From assembly GCF_004769635.1 (NCBI RefSeq), contig NZ_RQGH01000005.1:16703-80702 (forward strand): a DNA stretch of 64,000 nucleotides. The letters run 5' to 3'. Shown here piece after piece: positions 30,861 to 44,911 of this stretch. Both the position numbers and the translations under genes were made by a program. A model generated the notes under the pieces. The model saw only the letters and a list, made by a program, of their open reading frames with translations. It did no database searches and was not told where the DNA came from. The stretch comes from Leptospira jelokensis (GTDB lineage Bacteria > Spirochaetota > Leptospiria > Leptospirales > Leptospiraceae). Each line of letters starts with the position of its first letter. Position 1 is the first letter of the stretch.

Positions 30861-31253
30861 TTAGAGAACCTCCGGAGCTAGAGATATAATTTTCATGTAT
30901 TTTTTATCACGAAGTTCGCGGGCAACAGGTCCGAAGATCCTTGTTCCTTTTGGATTGCCTTTATCATCGATGATGGCAACCGCATTGTCATCAAAACGGA
31001 TATAGGTTCCGTCTGGACGACGAACTTCTTTTTTCGTTCTTACGACAACGGCTCTTTGAACCGCTTTGTTATGCACTTTTTTCCCTTGCCCGTCACGAAG
31101 ACCGTATGCAGGTTGTGCTTCCTTCACAGCGACGATGATTTCGTCACCAAGCGTTGCGTAGCGTTTTTTGGAACCGCCAAGCACTTTAACGCACATGACT
31201 TTTTTCACACCCGAGTTATCGGCTACTTGTAAAATAGTTTCTTGTTGGATCAT
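30861..31253 (-). CDS. rplN: Ribosomal protein L14
   Basis: 130 residues. Intersubunit-bridge protein. Seen: the start [20 protein letters not shown], the middle [20 protein letters not shown] and [19 protein letters not shown] at the end. The start overlaps the rpsQ stop by four bases (ATGA). Confidence 0.98.
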
Positions 31254-31519
31254 ACTAATTTCGCCTTCTCAATTACCTTTACAAGTTTATGGTGTTTCTG
31301 TTTAGAAAGTGGTCTTGTTTCCACAGCGATGACTCGATCACCAACTTGACACTCGTTCTTCTCATCGTGAATTTTCACGCGGGAAGTTCTGGTCATAATC
31401 TTCTTAAACCGTGGGTGTACTTTTCTTGTGATGATTTCGATCACTACGGTTTTATCCATAGCATCACTCACAACTACACCTTGGATGGTTAAAGACTTTT
31501 TAGAGTTTTTATCTTCCAT
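31250..31519 (-). CDS. rpsQ: Ribosomal protein S17
   Basis: 89 residues. Primary 16S-binding OB-fold protein. Seen: [19 protein letters not shown] at the start and [20 protein letters not shown] in the middle, then a basic tail. Overlaps rplN by four bases. Confidence 0.97.
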   Translation of the reverse strand: MEDKNSKKSLTIQGVVVSDAMDKTVVIEIITRKVHPRFKKIMTRTSRVKIHDEKNECQVGDRVIAVETRPLSKQKHHKLVKVIEKAKLV

Positions 31520-31522
31520 AAC

Positions 31523-31795
31523 CTACTTCTTCTTACCTTTGCTTGTTTTGGCAGCTTTTGGAGCTGAACCAGCCTTTGGTGCGATTTGTTTGAGTTTACC
31601 TTTTGCACTGAGTTCCTTCTCGCGAAGGACAGTGAGTGCTTGGGCAATTCTCTTCTTATGATTGCGGATTACTTTTGGGTTCTCAAGTGATCTTGTAACA
31701 CCAAATTGGAATCTTGCTTTTCTTACTTCTTCGGAAGAGGAAAGAATTTCTTTCTTCAAATCTTCTGGAGAAAGTGATTTGAAATCGTCTTTCAT
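31523..31795 (-). CDS. rpmC: Ribosomal protein L29 with C-terminal extension
   Basis: 90 residues; L29 is normally about 65. The helical hairpin is intact ([40 protein letters not shown]). The extra 25 residues are rich in Ala and Lys ([18 protein letters not shown]). L29 lines the polypeptide exit region. It overlaps rplP by four bases. Confidence 0.95.
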   Translation of the reverse strand: MKDDFKSLSPEDLKKEILSSSEEVRKARFQFGVTRSLENPKVIRNHKKRIAQALTVLREKELSAKGKLKQIAPKAGSAPKAAKTSKGKKK

Positions 31796-32205
31796 AGAAC
31801 GTTCCTCTTAACAAATGAAGTTTCTACTGGCAGTTTGAACGCCGCTAGGTGGAGTGCTTTTCTAGCAGTGTCTTCATCAACACCAGCCATTTCAAAAAGA
31901 ACTCGTCCTGGTCGGATTTCAGCAATCCAGAACTCAGGGTTACCTTTACCTTTACCCATACGAGTTTCGGCAGGTTTTTTAGTGATTGGTAAATGAGGGA
32001 AGATCCTGATCCATAATTTCCCACCTCGTTTGACTTGGCGGTTGATGGTGATCCTTGCAGCCTCAATTTGGCGCGCCGTGATACGACCGGAAGAAATGGC
32101 TTTTAAACCAAATTCTCCGAACGCAACGTAAGAACCTCTTTCGTCCTTACCTTTTAAGCGCCCTCTTTGGCGTTTTCTAAATTTTACTCGTTTAGGTGCT
32201 AACAT
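31792..32205 (-). CDS. rplP: Ribosomal protein L16
   Basis: 137 residues. Binds near the A-site tRNA and organises the peptidyl transferase centre. Seen: [20 protein letters not shown] at the start, [20 protein letters not shown] and [20 protein letters not shown]. Between rpsC and rpmC. Confidence 0.98.
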   Translation of the reverse strand: MLAPKRVKFRKRQRGRLKGKDERGSYVAFGEFGLKAISSGRITARQIEAARITINRQVKRGGKLWIRIFPHLPITKKPAETRMGKGKGNPEFWIAEIRPGRVLFEMAGVDEDTARKALHLAAFKLPVETSFVKRNVL

Positions 32206-32227
32206 GATGGTTTCTCTTTAGTACTTC

Positions 32228-32905
32228 TTAACTCGTTCTACGTTTTACAGCGTATTTATCTTCATCGGACTCTTCCTTCGTTGGGAAGTAGTCACCTGTA
32301 TAAGTCCATACTTTCACACCAATTTGTCCGAAAGTCGTGAGAGCTTCTTTGAATCCAAAATCAATTTTGGCACGAAGTGTATGGAGTGGAACTCGTCCTT
32401 CCATATACTTTTCTGTTCTTGCCATGTCCGCTCCGTTGAGACGTCCAGAGATTTGGATTTTGACTCCTTCTACTCCACCGCGCATCGCACGACGAAGTTC
32501 CGCTTTCATCACACGACGGAAAGGCATCCTTTGTTCGATTTGAAGCGCCACTGTTTCCGCAATCGCTTGTGCAATTACTTCTGGTTTTTTCACTTCGATG
32601 ATGTTCATTCCAATCGGCTTATCAGCGAACTTTTTCAGTTCTTGTTTTACCGCTTCGATGTTTTGGCCTTTTTGACCAATCACCATACCTGGTTTAGAAG
32701 TATGGAGGTTCACGTTGATTTTTTCAGGGAATCTTTCGATTATGATTTTGACAACGGATGCATTTTTGAATTTCTTCAGAAGGAATCTACGGATCTTGAT
32801 ATCTTCGTGAAGATTTTTAATGTAATCTTGTTTGGAAAACCAAACCGAATCCCAGTTACGTGTGATTCCGATTCGTAGTCCGATTGGATTTACTTTCTGA
32901 CCCAT
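32228..32905 (-). CDS. rpsC: Ribosomal protein S3
   Basis: 225 residues. Forms part of the mRNA entry tunnel with helicase activity. Seen: [20 protein letters not shown], the KH-domain loop [19 protein letters not shown] and GAGVKI-like [20 protein letters not shown]. Between rplV and rplP. Confidence 0.98.
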   Translation of the reverse strand: MGQKVNPIGLRIGITRNWDSVWFSKQDYIKNLHEDIKIRRFLLKKFKNASVVKIIIERFPEKINVNLHTSKPGMVIGQKGQNIEAVKQELKKFADKPIGMNIIEVKKPEVIAQAIAETVALQIEQRMPFRRVMKAELRRAMRGGVEGVKIQISGRLNGADMARTEKYMEGRVPLHTLRAKIDFGFKEALTTFGQIGVKVWTYTGDYFPTKEESDEDKYAVKRRTS

Positions 32906-32908
32906 AAA

Positions 32909-33262
32909 TTAGCTAACCTTCTTTTCGATTTCAGATACAACAACTGTGATGTGGCTCAGGCGTTTGCGGATCCTAGATGCACGACCTCGTGCTCTTGGGC
33001 GGAAACGTTTCATGATAGGGCCGTCATCCACATAGATTTTTTTAACAAAAAGTGAATTTGGATCCAAACTTTCGTTCATTTGAATGGCATTTGCCACTGC
33101 TGAATTGAGAAGGTTAATGATCATTGAACTTGCTGCTTTGTTTGTGAAACGCAAGATATCAATTGCTTCTTTGTAATCGTATCCACGAACTTCGTCAGCA
33201 ACCAGGCGAGCTTTTCTGGCAGAAATTCTTAGGTGTTTTCCAACTGCTTTTGCTTCCATCAC
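32909..33262 (-). CDS. rplV: Ribosomal protein L22
   Basis: 117 residues. Its extended loop reaches into the exit tunnel, where macrolides bind. Seen: [20 protein letters not shown] at the start and [20 protein letters not shown] towards the end. Two ATGs in a row (33262, 33259) leave the exact start open. Between rpsS and rpsC. Confidence 0.97.
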   Translation of the reverse strand: MMEAKAVGKHLRISARKARLVADEVRGYDYKEAIDILRFTNKAASSMIINLLNSAVANAIQMNESLDPNSLFVKKIYVDDGPIMKRFRPRARGRASRIRKRLSHITVVVSEIEKKVS

Positions 33263-33267
33263 TCTAC

Positions 33268-33546
33268 CTATTTCTTCGCTACTTTTTTGTCTCCACCATG
33301 ACCTTTGAAGGTTCTAGTGGGAGCAAATTCACCAAGTTTGTGACCGATCATGTTTTCGTTTACATACACCGGAACAAACGCTTTGCCATTATGAATCATG
33401 ACTGTATGACCAATCATATCTGGATAAATGGTACTTCTTCTGGACCAAGACTTGAAGGGTGTTTTTTTCCCTTCAGAATTTAACTTGGTAATTTTTTTCA
33501 TGAGGTGGTCGTCGATGAACGGACCTTTTTTTAAGCTTCTAGCCAT
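33268..33546 (-). CDS. rpsS: Ribosomal protein S19
   Basis: 92 residues. Head protein that pairs with S13. Seen: [19 protein letters not shown] at the start, [20 protein letters not shown] and [20 protein letters not shown] at the end. Between rplB and rplV. Confidence 0.98.
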   Translation of the reverse strand: MARSLKKGPFIDDHLMKKITKLNSEGKKTPFKSWSRRSTIYPDMIGHTVMIHNGKAFVPVYVNENMIGHKLGEFAPTRTFKGHGGDKKVAKK

Positions 33547-33559
33547 GAGTATCTAGACC

Positions 33560-34396
33560 CTACCTATTCCTGTTTTTCTTACGTCTTTGGACAATAAAAC
33601 GATCAGACGGTCTTGTCTTACGTGTTTTAAATCCTTTCGTAGGTTTACCCCAAGGAGTCACTGGGTGACGTCCACCGGAAGTTCTACCTTCACCACCACC
33701 GAGTGGGTGGTCCACAGGGTTCATAACGACCCCTCTTACTTTCGGTCTTTTTCCTAACCAACGGTTACGACCGGCTTTTCCAATGATGACTAAGTTATGG
33801 TCTTTATTGGAGAGTTCTCCAACAGTCGCCAAACACTCTTTCCGAACTTTTCGGATTTCCGAAGAAGGGAGTTTGAGTGAAACATAGTCTCCGTCTTTTG
33901 CGGAGATCACAGCAAAGGATCCAGCCGTTCTTGCGATCTGGCCACCCTTACCGATATGGAGTTCGATGTTGTGAACGTTTGTTCCTGCAGGGATTTTATC
34001 TAAAGGAAGTGTGTTCCCTAGTTTGATTTCTGCATTTGGACCTGATTCCAATTTATCACCAACTTTTAAACCGTTAGGTGCTAAAATGTATCGGTATTCA
34101 CCATCCGCATAACAAACAAGTGCGATGAATGCAGAGCGGTTTGGATCGTATTCAATTGTTTTGACCGTTGCAGGGATTCCAAATTTGTTACGTTTGAAAT
34201 CGATGATACGAAACTTTCTTTTGTTACGTCCACCTTTGCGTCTAACAGCAATCCGTCCCTTGTTGTCACGGCCAGCCTTGTATGAAAAATTGGCAGTGAG
34301 CGGTTTGTAAGGAACCACTTCTGTGATTTCTTTGAAATCTAAAACGGAATAATACCGGCTAGATTGCGTTGTGGGTTTAAGTTTTCTAATTCCCAT
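33560..34396 (-). CDS. rplB: Ribosomal protein L2
   Basis: 278 residues. Universally conserved and needed for subunit joining. Seen: [40 protein letters not shown] and the functionally key [20 protein letters not shown] near the end. Between rplW and rpsS. Confidence 0.99.
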   Translation of the reverse strand: MGIRKLKPTTQSSRYYSVLDFKEITEVVPYKPLTANFSYKAGRDNKGRIAVRRKGGRNKRKFRIIDFKRNKFGIPATVKTIEYDPNRSAFIALVCYADGEYRYILAPNGLKVGDKLESGPNAEIKLGNTLPLDKIPAGTNVHNIELHIGKGGQIARTAGSFAVISAKDGDYVSLKLPSSEIRKVRKECLATVGELSNKDHNLVIIGKAGRNRWLGKRPKVRGVVMNPVDHPLGGGEGRTSGGRHPVTPWGKPTKGFKTRKTRPSDRFIVQRRKKNRNR

Positions 34397-34398
34397 AA

Positions 34399-34704
34399 TT
34401 AAACCTTAGCAAAATCCAAATTTGCTCCGTCAGCGAACGTCACTACGGCTTTTTTGTAGTGAGGTCTTTGTGACGGCATGTTTCTAAAACGTTTCATTTT
34501 CCCACGGTAAACGGCAACGTTTACGTTTGTTGGAACTACGTTATACATTTGTTTCAGAGCCTGTTTGATCAAAGTTTTGTTCGCATCCGGGTGGACTTTG
34601 AACGTATACTTGACAGTTCTTTTTCCCATACGTTCGCCAATTGATTGAAGGTCTTGCGACTTTTCCGTTACAACTGGTGATAAGATTACATTCTCTAGGT
34701 TCAC
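34399..34704 (-). CDS. rplW: Ribosomal protein L23
   Basis: 101 residues. Docking site for trigger factor and signal recognition particle at the exit tunnel. Seen: [20 protein letters not shown] at the start, [20 protein letters not shown] in the middle, and a basic loop [20 protein letters not shown]. Two bases ahead of rplB. Confidence 0.97.
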   Translation of the reverse strand: MNLENVILSPVVTEKSQDLQSIGERMGKRTVKYTFKVHPDANKTLIKQALKQMYNVVPTNVNVAVYRGKMKRFRNMPSQRPHYKKAVVTFADGANLDFAKV

Positions 34705-34708
34705 TGTC

Positions 34709-35344
34709 TTATCCCTTCTTAGAATACTGAGCCTGAAGCTCTTTTAAAGCGCTTTCAGAGATTACTAAATTGTTATTATAGAGGATGTCTCGGCAAACGA
34801 CTCGTTTGCTGTTCACATATTTGAGGTTCTCTATATTGCGAGTGGATTTTTTGAGGAATTGGTTTTCACCAGCTACCACAAAACCCACGTTACCCTTCTC
34901 TGCAATGTCCATGTTCTTCAAAATGTTGTAGATGGACTTTGTGGAGTAAGAAGAAGGTTCTACGTCTTCTATGATCGCGATTCTGTTTTCTTCTGCCTTT
35001 TTGTTAAGGATGGAGAGAACAGCCTTTTTCTTTACGCTGCGTGACAGGTTTGAAGAATAATCTCTTGGTTTTGGTCCATGAATGATACCACCACCAACGA
35101 AATGTGGAGCTCTGATGGATCCTTGTCTTGCACGACCAGTTCCTTTTTGAGCCCAAGGTTTGATTCCCCCACCGCGAACTTCGGAACGATCCTTTGTAGA
35201 ATGTGTCCCTTGTCTGTTGTTCGCATTTTCAGCTTTAACCGCATCATAGATGGCTCCAAGCGAAATGCCGGTAGCAAATAATTCTGCCGGAAGTTCAACT
35301 TCGCTTACGAATACGCCTTCTTTATTGTATTTACGCGCTTTCAT
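34709..35344 (-). CDS. rplD: Ribosomal protein L4
   Basis: 211 residues. Contacts the exit tunnel; in E. coli it represses the S10 operon. Seen: [40 protein letters not shown] in the extended loop, and the globular domain. Between rplC and rplW. Confidence 0.98.
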   Translation of the reverse strand: MKARKYNKEGVFVSEVELPAELFATGISLGAIYDAVKAENANNRQGTHSTKDRSEVRGGGIKPWAQKGTGRARQGSIRAPHFVGGGIIHGPKPRDYSSNLSRSVKKKAVLSILNKKAEENRIAIIEDVEPSSYSTKSIYNILKNMDIAEKGNVGFVVAGENQFLKKSTRNIENLKYVNSKRVVCRDILYNNNLVISESALKELQAQYSKKG

Positions 35345-35355
35345 GTTCTACCTAT

Positions 35356-35979
35356 CTATCCGATTTTTTCTATCGTAACGATACCACGTTCCCTTCCTGG
35401 AACCGGACCGGATACAAATACCAAATTGGCGTCTGCATCAATTTTTACTACTTTCAGGTTTCGAACAGTTGTCTGCTCAGAACCCATTCTTCCGCCCATT
35501 TTCAAACCCTTGAACACACGTCCAGGAGTTGTGTTCGAACCAATCGAACCAGGGTGTCTTTGGAAACGAGAACCGTGTCCTGCAGGACCACCAGCAAATC
35601 CATGGCGTTTTACAACACCTTGTGTTCCCTTCCCTTTAGAAGTTCCGGTCACTTTTACTGTATCATCTAAAGCAAAGATATCTGCGAGTTTCACTTCTGA
35701 ACCCACTGCCACACCTTCAAACCCTTTGAACTCAACCAAAGTTTTTTTAGGAGTCGCGATATTCGCTTTTTTAATATGTCCTAACTCGGCCTTTGTTAAG
35801 TGTTTCTCTTTGGCATCACCAAATGCTAATTGCACAGCTTCGTAGCCGTCATTTGCTTCTGTTTTTACCTGGGACACAAAACAAGGACCCACGCGTAAAA
35901 CGGTTACAGTAACCATCTTACCGTCGTTATTGAATATGTGGGCCATGCCCAATTTTTCGCCGATTAAACCTTTAGCCAT
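35356..35979 (-). CDS. rplC: Ribosomal protein L3
   Basis: 207 residues. Early large-subunit assembly protein. Seen: [20 protein letters not shown] at the start and the conserved segment [20 protein letters not shown], where a Gln is often methylated, followed by [20 protein letters not shown]. Between rpsJ and rplD. Confidence 0.98.
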
Positions 35980-35990
35980 GGATCCTATCC

Positions 35991-36299
35991 TTAGGATTTA
36001 ATATCTACGGAAACTCCAGCAGGGAGTTGAAGCTTCATCAGGGCTTCTACCGTATCTTCATTCGTATTTAAAATATCGATGAGTCTCTTGTGAGTTCTCA
36101 TTTCAAACTGTTCTCTAGCTTTTTTATTCACGTGCGGAGAACGTAATACCGTGTAGATTTCTTTTTTCGTTGGGAGTGGGATTGGACCGGAGACAGTAGC
36201 TCCGGTCCTCTTCGCAGTCGCAACGATTTCAAAGGTTGATTGGTCAATCAACCGATGATCGAAAGCTTTTAACTTAACGCGAATTCTTTGTCCAGCCAT
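35991..36299 (-). CDS. rpsJ: Ribosomal protein S10
   Basis: 102 residues, the usual length. Also known as NusE for its role in antitermination. Seen: [20 protein letters not shown] at the start and [20 protein letters not shown] in the middle. First gene of the S10 group, five bases after tuf. Confidence 0.98.
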
Positions 36300-36304
36300 T
36301 GCGA

Positions 36305-37510
36305 TTACTCAACGATCTCCGCAACAACACCAGAACCAATCGTTCTTCCACCCTCACGGATAGCGAACTTCAAACCTTGGTCCATAGCAATCGGGTGGAT
36401 CAGTTCGATTGACATCGTAACGTTATCACCTGGCATAACCATTTCCATTCCACCAGGTAAGTTACAAACACCAGTGATGTCAGTAGTTCTGAAGTAGAAT
36501 TGTGGACGGTAGTTGTTAAAGAATGGAGTGTGACGTCCACCTTCGTCTTTAGTAAGAACGTAAACTTCCGCTTTAAACTTTTTGTGTGGAGTGATTGTAC
36601 CCGGTTTCGCAAGAACTTGACCTCTTTCGATGTCTTCTTTTTTCGTTCCGCGGAGAAGTGCCCCAATGTTGTCCCCTGCTTCTGCTTGGTCGAGAAGTTT
36701 ACGGAACATTTCAATACCAGTAACAACTGATTTTGAAGTATCACGGATACCAACAATCTCGATCTCGTCGTTGATCTTAAGAACACCTTGTTCTACACGA
36801 CCAGTTGCAACAGTTCCACGACCAGTGATTGAGAACACGTCCTCAACTGGCATTAGGAAAGGTTTGTCAACAATACGAGTAGGGTTTGGAACGTAAGTAT
36901 CAACAGCTTCCATTAGTTTTAAAATGGATTTCATTCCAAGGTCAGAATCTTCACCTTCTAGAGCTTTTAATGCAGAACCAGAGATGAAAGGTGTTTTGTC
37001 ACCTGGAAAGTTGTATTTGTTAAGTAGGTCTTTGATTTCCTCTTTTACCATCTCAACCATATCATCTCTTTCATCAGCAGCAAGCATGTCTGCTTTGTTG
37101 AGATAAACCACGATGTAAGGAACACCAACTTGGCGAGCAAGGAGGATGTGTTCTTTTGTTTGTGGCATAGCACCGTCAGTTGCAGATACTACGAGGATCG
37201 CAGCGTCCATCTGAGCAGCACCAGTGATCATGTTTTTTACATAGTCAGCGTGACCTGGACAATCTACGTGTGCATAGTGACGGTTAGGAGTTTCATATTC
37301 CTGGTGAGACGTTGCAATAGTGATCCCACGAGCCTTTTCTTCTGGCGCGTTATCGATTTGGTCATAAGCAACAGCTTTGTTCTTTCCACCAATCGCTTTC
37401 GCAAGGGTAGTAGTGATCGCCGCTGTTAGCGTAGTTTTACCGTGGTCAACGTGACCAATAGTTCCGATGTTTAAGTGTGGTTTTGAACGGTCAAATTTTT
37501 CTTTAGCCAT
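36305..37510 (-). CDS. tuf: Elongation factor Tu
   Basis: 401 residues. Carries aminoacyl-tRNA to the ribosome. GTPase motifs: [24 protein letters not shown] and SALKALEG. The tip of the switch is [14 protein letters not shown], and the end [10 protein letters not shown] is typical. It lies between the EF-G-like gene and the S10 group. Only one tuf gene is visible here. Confidence 0.99.
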   Translation of the reverse strand: MAKEKFDRSKPHLNIGTIGHVDHGKTTLTAAITTTLAKAIGGKNKAVAYDQIDNAPEEKARGITIATSHQEYETPNRHYAHVDCPGHADYVKNMITGAAQMDAAILVVSATDGAMPQTKEHILLARQVGVPYIVVYLNKADMLAADERDDMVEMVKEEIKDLLNKYNFPGDKTPFISGSALKALEGEDSDLGMKSILKLMEAVDTYVPNPTRIVDKPFLMPVEDVFSITGRGTVATGRVEQGVLKINDEIEIVGIRDTSKSVVTGIEMFRKLLDQAEAGDNIGALLRGTKKEDIERGQVLAKPGTITPHKKFKAEVYVLTKDEGGRHTPFFNNYRPQFYFRTTDITGVCNLPGGMEMVMPGDNVTMSIELIHPIAMDQGLKFAIREGGRTIGSGVVAEIVE

Positions 37511-37559
37511 TGTTAGAATCTACTCCTCAATCGTGGTGCAAGACCCGATATTCGGTTCT

Positions 37560-39509
37560 TTACTCCTTTAGAACTGCATAAAATTCAGAGGTAAAAGCAG
37601 TCCTTTCCCAAGAAATGCCAATCCCTTTGGTCATGTTTCTAAGAGCCCCTGAAAAGCCAAGCAGGTTTTGGGCCGATGCATTGGCTTTTAAGTGACTCTT
37701 CCCTGCCACAGCCTCAAAGATGGATACCACCTTTGCGTTCCTGCGACTTAGATCAGAAAGAACTACACCTAAATGGTCTGCGTCTACCATCACTTCGATC
37801 TCAGTGAGGGGACAAACCAAATATGTGTTTGATGGAAAACACTCCTTCACTCCTGCAAGTATTGCTACTTTGAGTAATGTGAGAGTGGTTTGTAGGTCTC
37901 CCTTAGGCATCTCGTATGCGAGGACCCTAAGCCTTAAACCACAAACTTCCTCACCGTAAAACCCGTGTAAGCAGGCTTCCATGAAAGACGTTTCAATCGT
38001 ATGTTTTACTTCTTCCGGAAGACTTACCTCGAAGGCAATATGCTTCGAAAAATCGGCAGTATCTTCCAGGACTGCGATGAGCGCGCCGCTTGACTTTTGG
38101 TCTTCAAAGGCACGATGCTCTAGGGCAACCTTATGAGACATTTTTTTAAAAAGCTCTAATTTGGCAATGTTTATCGAACTACAGTTAAGTTTTTTTTCGG
38201 TTTTCTCGGAAATCCTACGGATCCCGATTTCCAAATGCAGTTCCCCTCTTCCATACAGCACCATCTGTCCGGTCTCTTCCCGTAGCTCCAACCGGTAACC
38301 TGGGTCTTCCCAAACCAGTTCCTCTAAGCGACATAACCAAAATTCCTTTTCCGAACTCAGGTCCGGTTCGAGTACCACAGAGAAAGGGCTTGGAGTTGCT
38401 TCGTTCCAATTCGGATCTGGAATGTGGTCCAAACTGGTTTTCGGAAGTACTGGTTTTCCGGGTTCCATGGTAAGACCCGGATGCGCGAGTAAAACACCCA
38501 ACTTTCCTTTGATGATTGGATCCAAGGGATCCAGGGACACGGGCGAAAGGAAGCTGATTTCCTTTTTATCACCACCATTTGTTTCGGGTATGCCCAAAGC
38601 CTTTTGTGGGTGCAAATGATGAGGGGTAAGGTTCCCCAAAAGGAGCTTTTCGATTTCCCTTTTGTGAATCGAAAGGGTTGGGTAAACGACCGCATAACGG
38701 CCAATCTCTGGGTCAGTCCTTCTGGAAAGGACTAAGAAAGGTGACCGGGAATCTTCATTGATCTCCTTGGGTTCTGTCCAAAGCACCAAATCCAAAAGTT
38801 CTCTCACCCCTTCTCCGGTTTTAGCTGAACCACCATAGACTGGGAAAAGTTTCCCTTCTTTTGTTCCTTTCTTAAGGGATAATTTGGGAAGGTTTGAAGA
38901 ATCATTCCCTTCCTTCCAAAAGGCCAAAAGAGAGTCTTCCTCCCAAGTCAGGATCTCTTCTTTTACGGATTTTGAAAATGCGGATTCGTTTTGTAAGTAG
39001 TATTCCCAATGACCGGATTTTCCTTTTTGAAAAAGCGACACGGGAGGGATTTGTAAGATTTCTTCTAAGGAGACAAGTGTGTCTAAGTACTCCTCACCAA
39101 AACGATCCAGTTTGTTGATGAAAAAAACAATGGGCACATTTGCCTTTCGTAATTCTTCCATCACTAACCTTGCTTGCGATTGTACGACTGTGCCTGCTTC
39201 CAAAATCACAATGGCCGTTTCCATGGCAGGGAGTAAATCTGTGACTTGGTTACGAAAATCAATATGACCGGGAGTATCAATCAGTTGGATTTCAAAAGTT
39301 CCAAAGGAAGTTTTCCAAGGGACCGTATGAAAACTGGTACGGATGGAGATCCCCCTTTCAATTTCCTCTTGGAGTTGGTCTGATTCTGTATTTCCATCCT
39401 CAATGGTTCCGATAGCAGAAATGACACCTGCTTCGAATAAGATTCGTTCGGTGAGGGTAGTCTTACCTGAATCGATATGAGCAAAAATGCCAATGGTGCG
39501 GTAGATCAT
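37560..39509 (-). CDS. EF-G/TetM-family translational GTPase in the fusA position
   Basis: 649 residues, shorter than true EF-G (about 690-700) and close to the TetM group. GTPase motifs are intact: AHIDSGKTTL near residue 10, ERGISIRTS, DTPGHIDF and FINKLDRFG. Domain III has GRGELHLEIGIRR. The rest is divergent: domain IV contains RVLAYEMPKGD, without the His-containing loop of EF-G, while the end KSHLKANASAQNLLGFSG resembles domain V. It occupies the place of fusA between rpsG and tuf, but a terminator separates it from rpsG. A translocation, recycling or ribosome-rescue role is possible; antibiotic protection is not implied. No canonical EF-G is in this window. Confidence 0.8.
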   Translation of the reverse strand: MIYRTIGIFAHIDSGKTTLTERILFEAGVISAIGTIEDGNTESDQLQEEIERGISIRTSFHTVPWKTSFGTFEIQLIDTPGHIDFRNQVTDLLPAMETAIVILEAGTVVQSQARLVMEELRKANVPIVFFINKLDRFGEEYLDTLVSLEEILQIPPVSLFQKGKSGHWEYYLQNESAFSKSVKEEILTWEEDSLLAFWKEGNDSSNLPKLSLKKGTKEGKLFPVYGGSAKTGEGVRELLDLVLWTEPKEINEDSRSPFLVLSRRTDPEIGRYAVVYPTLSIHKREIEKLLLGNLTPHHLHPQKALGIPETNGGDKKEISFLSPVSLDPLDPIIKGKLGVLLAHPGLTMEPGKPVLPKTSLDHIPDPNWNEATPSPFSVVLEPDLSSEKEFWLCRLEELVWEDPGYRLELREETGQMVLYGRGELHLEIGIRRISEKTEKKLNCSSINIAKLELFKKMSHKVALEHRAFEDQKSSGALIAVLEDTADFSKHIAFEVSLPEEVKHTIETSFMEACLHGFYGEEVCGLRLRVLAYEMPKGDLQTTLTLLKVAILAGVKECFPSNTYLVCPLTEIEVMVDADHLGVVLSDLSRRNAKVVSIFEAVAGKSHLKANASAQNLLGFSGALRNMTKGIGISWERTAFTSEFYAVLKE

Positions 39510-39531
39510 GGTTTATCATTTCGTCGGAAAA

Positions 39532-39557
39532 TAAAAAAGCCAGGTAGAAACCTGGCT
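39532..39557 (-). terminator. Terminator after rpsG
   Basis: A perfect eight-base stem, AGCCAGGT and ACCTGGCT with a four-base loop, followed by TTTTTATTTT on the minus strand. It separates rpsL-rpsG from the EF-G-like gene. Confidence 0.88.
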
Positions 39558-39586
39558 CGTTAATGATTGGAATCGAAAAAAACTGA

Positions 39587-40060
39587 TTACCAGCGGTAGT
39601 GAGAGAATGCCTTGTTGGCATCTGCCATCTTTCTGATGTCTTCTTTTTTCTTGATCGCAGACCCTGTGCCTTTTTGTGCTTCCATGAATTCTGCAGCGAG
39701 TTTATTCTTCATTGATTTTTCGTTTCGACCACGGCTGTATTTGATGAGCCATCTGATTCCAAGTGCAAGTCTTCTTTCAGGACGAACTTCGATTGGAACT
39801 TGGTAAGTCACACCACCCACTCGGCGGGATTTTACTTCTACCTGTGGTTTTGCGTTTTCCAAGGCTTCTTGGAAGACAGCATAAGGATCTTGTCCTGTTT
39901 TTTTCGCAATGACTTCTAATGCATCGTAGAACACAGCTTCCGCGACACTTTTTTTCCCATCTACCATTAGGCAGTTGATGAATTTAGAAATCACTTTGTC
40001 GTTGTATTTTGGATCGCCTTCGATGTGGCGCGGTTCAACTTTTCCTCTTCTTCTAGACAT
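39587..40060 (-). CDS. rpsG: Ribosomal protein S7
   Basis: 157 residues, the usual length. Primary head-assembly protein of the small subunit; in E. coli it regulates the str operon. Seen: MSRRRGKVEPRHIEGDPKYN at the start and VEVKSRRVGGVTYQVPIEV in the middle, then the long C-terminal helices. Follows rpsL by 14 bases. Confidence 0.98.
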   Translation of the reverse strand: MSRRRGKVEPRHIEGDPKYNDKVISKFINCLMVDGKKSVAEAVFYDALEVIAKKTGQDPYAVFQEALENAKPQVEVKSRRVGGVTYQVPIEVRPERRLALGIRWLIKYSRGRNEKSMKNKLAAEFMEAQKGTGSAIKKKEDIRKMADANKAFSHYRW

Positions 40061-40074
40061 ATACCTTTCTCCGA

Positions 40075-40449
40075 TTACGCTTTAGGACGCTTCGCGCCGT
40101 ATTTAGAACGTCCTTTGCGACGTTTGTCCACACCGAGTGTATCCAGTGTTCCACGAATGATATGATAACGAACCCCTGGTAAATCTTTTACCCTTCCCCC
40201 ACGGATGAGAACCACGTTGTGTTCTTGGAGGTTATGGCCTTCGCCGGGAATGTAAGCTGTGACTTCAATCCCAGTTGTCAAACGAACCCTTGCTACTTTA
40301 CGAAGAGCCGAGTTTGGTTTTTTTGGAGTGAAAGTCATCACCCTAGTGCAAACACCACGTCTTTGTGGGCATGCTTTTAGAGCGGGAGATTTAGTTCTTT
40401 TCTTTTGGTCTTCTCTTCCGATGCGGATGAGCTGGTTAATTGTAGGCAT
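40075..40449 (-). CDS. rpsL: Ribosomal protein S12
   Basis: 124 residues. Decoding-centre protein and the target of streptomycin-resistance mutations. The two Lys positions linked to resistance are wild type: [17 protein letters not shown] and [13 protein letters not shown]. The start [18 protein letters not shown] is standard. It follows a 146-base leader with an interleaved hairpin pair. First gene of the str group. Confidence 0.98.
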   Translation of the reverse strand: MPTINQLIRIGREDQKKRTKSPALKACPQRRGVCTRVMTFTPKKPNSALRKVARVRLTTGIEVTAYIPGEGHNLQEHNVVLIRGGRVKDLPGVRYHIIRGTLDTLGVDKRRKGRSKYGAKRPKA

Positions 40450-40490
40450 TCGATTCCTTCTTCTACTTCTCTTTTTAAAAAAATAATGAC

Positions 40491-40551
40491 GTTTTCGTCC
40501 AAAATTCCAGATAGGGACATTTTGTAAACGAAAACATGAATTTTGTCCCTA
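40491..40551 (-). promoter_or_regulatory. Candidate pseudoknot in the rpsL leader
   Basis: On the minus strand, TAGGGACA (40551-40544) pairs with TGTCCCTA (40519-40512), and GTTTTCGT (40535-40528) pairs with ACGAAAAC (40498-40491). The pairings interleave, as in an H-type pseudoknot, with two perfect eight-base stems. A T-run begins about eight bases after the last arm. It may control rpsL-rpsG expression, for example by S7 binding; this is inference. Confidence 0.5.
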
Positions 40552-40595
40552 GAAACCTTCCAATTTGGATGATTTCTAAAAGACTTACTTAGTGA

Positions 40596-44897
<4,302 letters not shown>

Positions 44898-44911
44898 ACT
44901 TTTTCCCTTCC

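Noticed and set aside
32324..32878. A 184-codon frame opposite rpsC
   Set aside because: Antisense to S3; no independent evidence.
37560..39509. Tetracycline resistance through a TetM-like protein
   Set aside because: The resemblance is to the general EF-G/TetM fold; the TetM-specific loops are not recognisable, and the gene sits in a core ribosomal locus.
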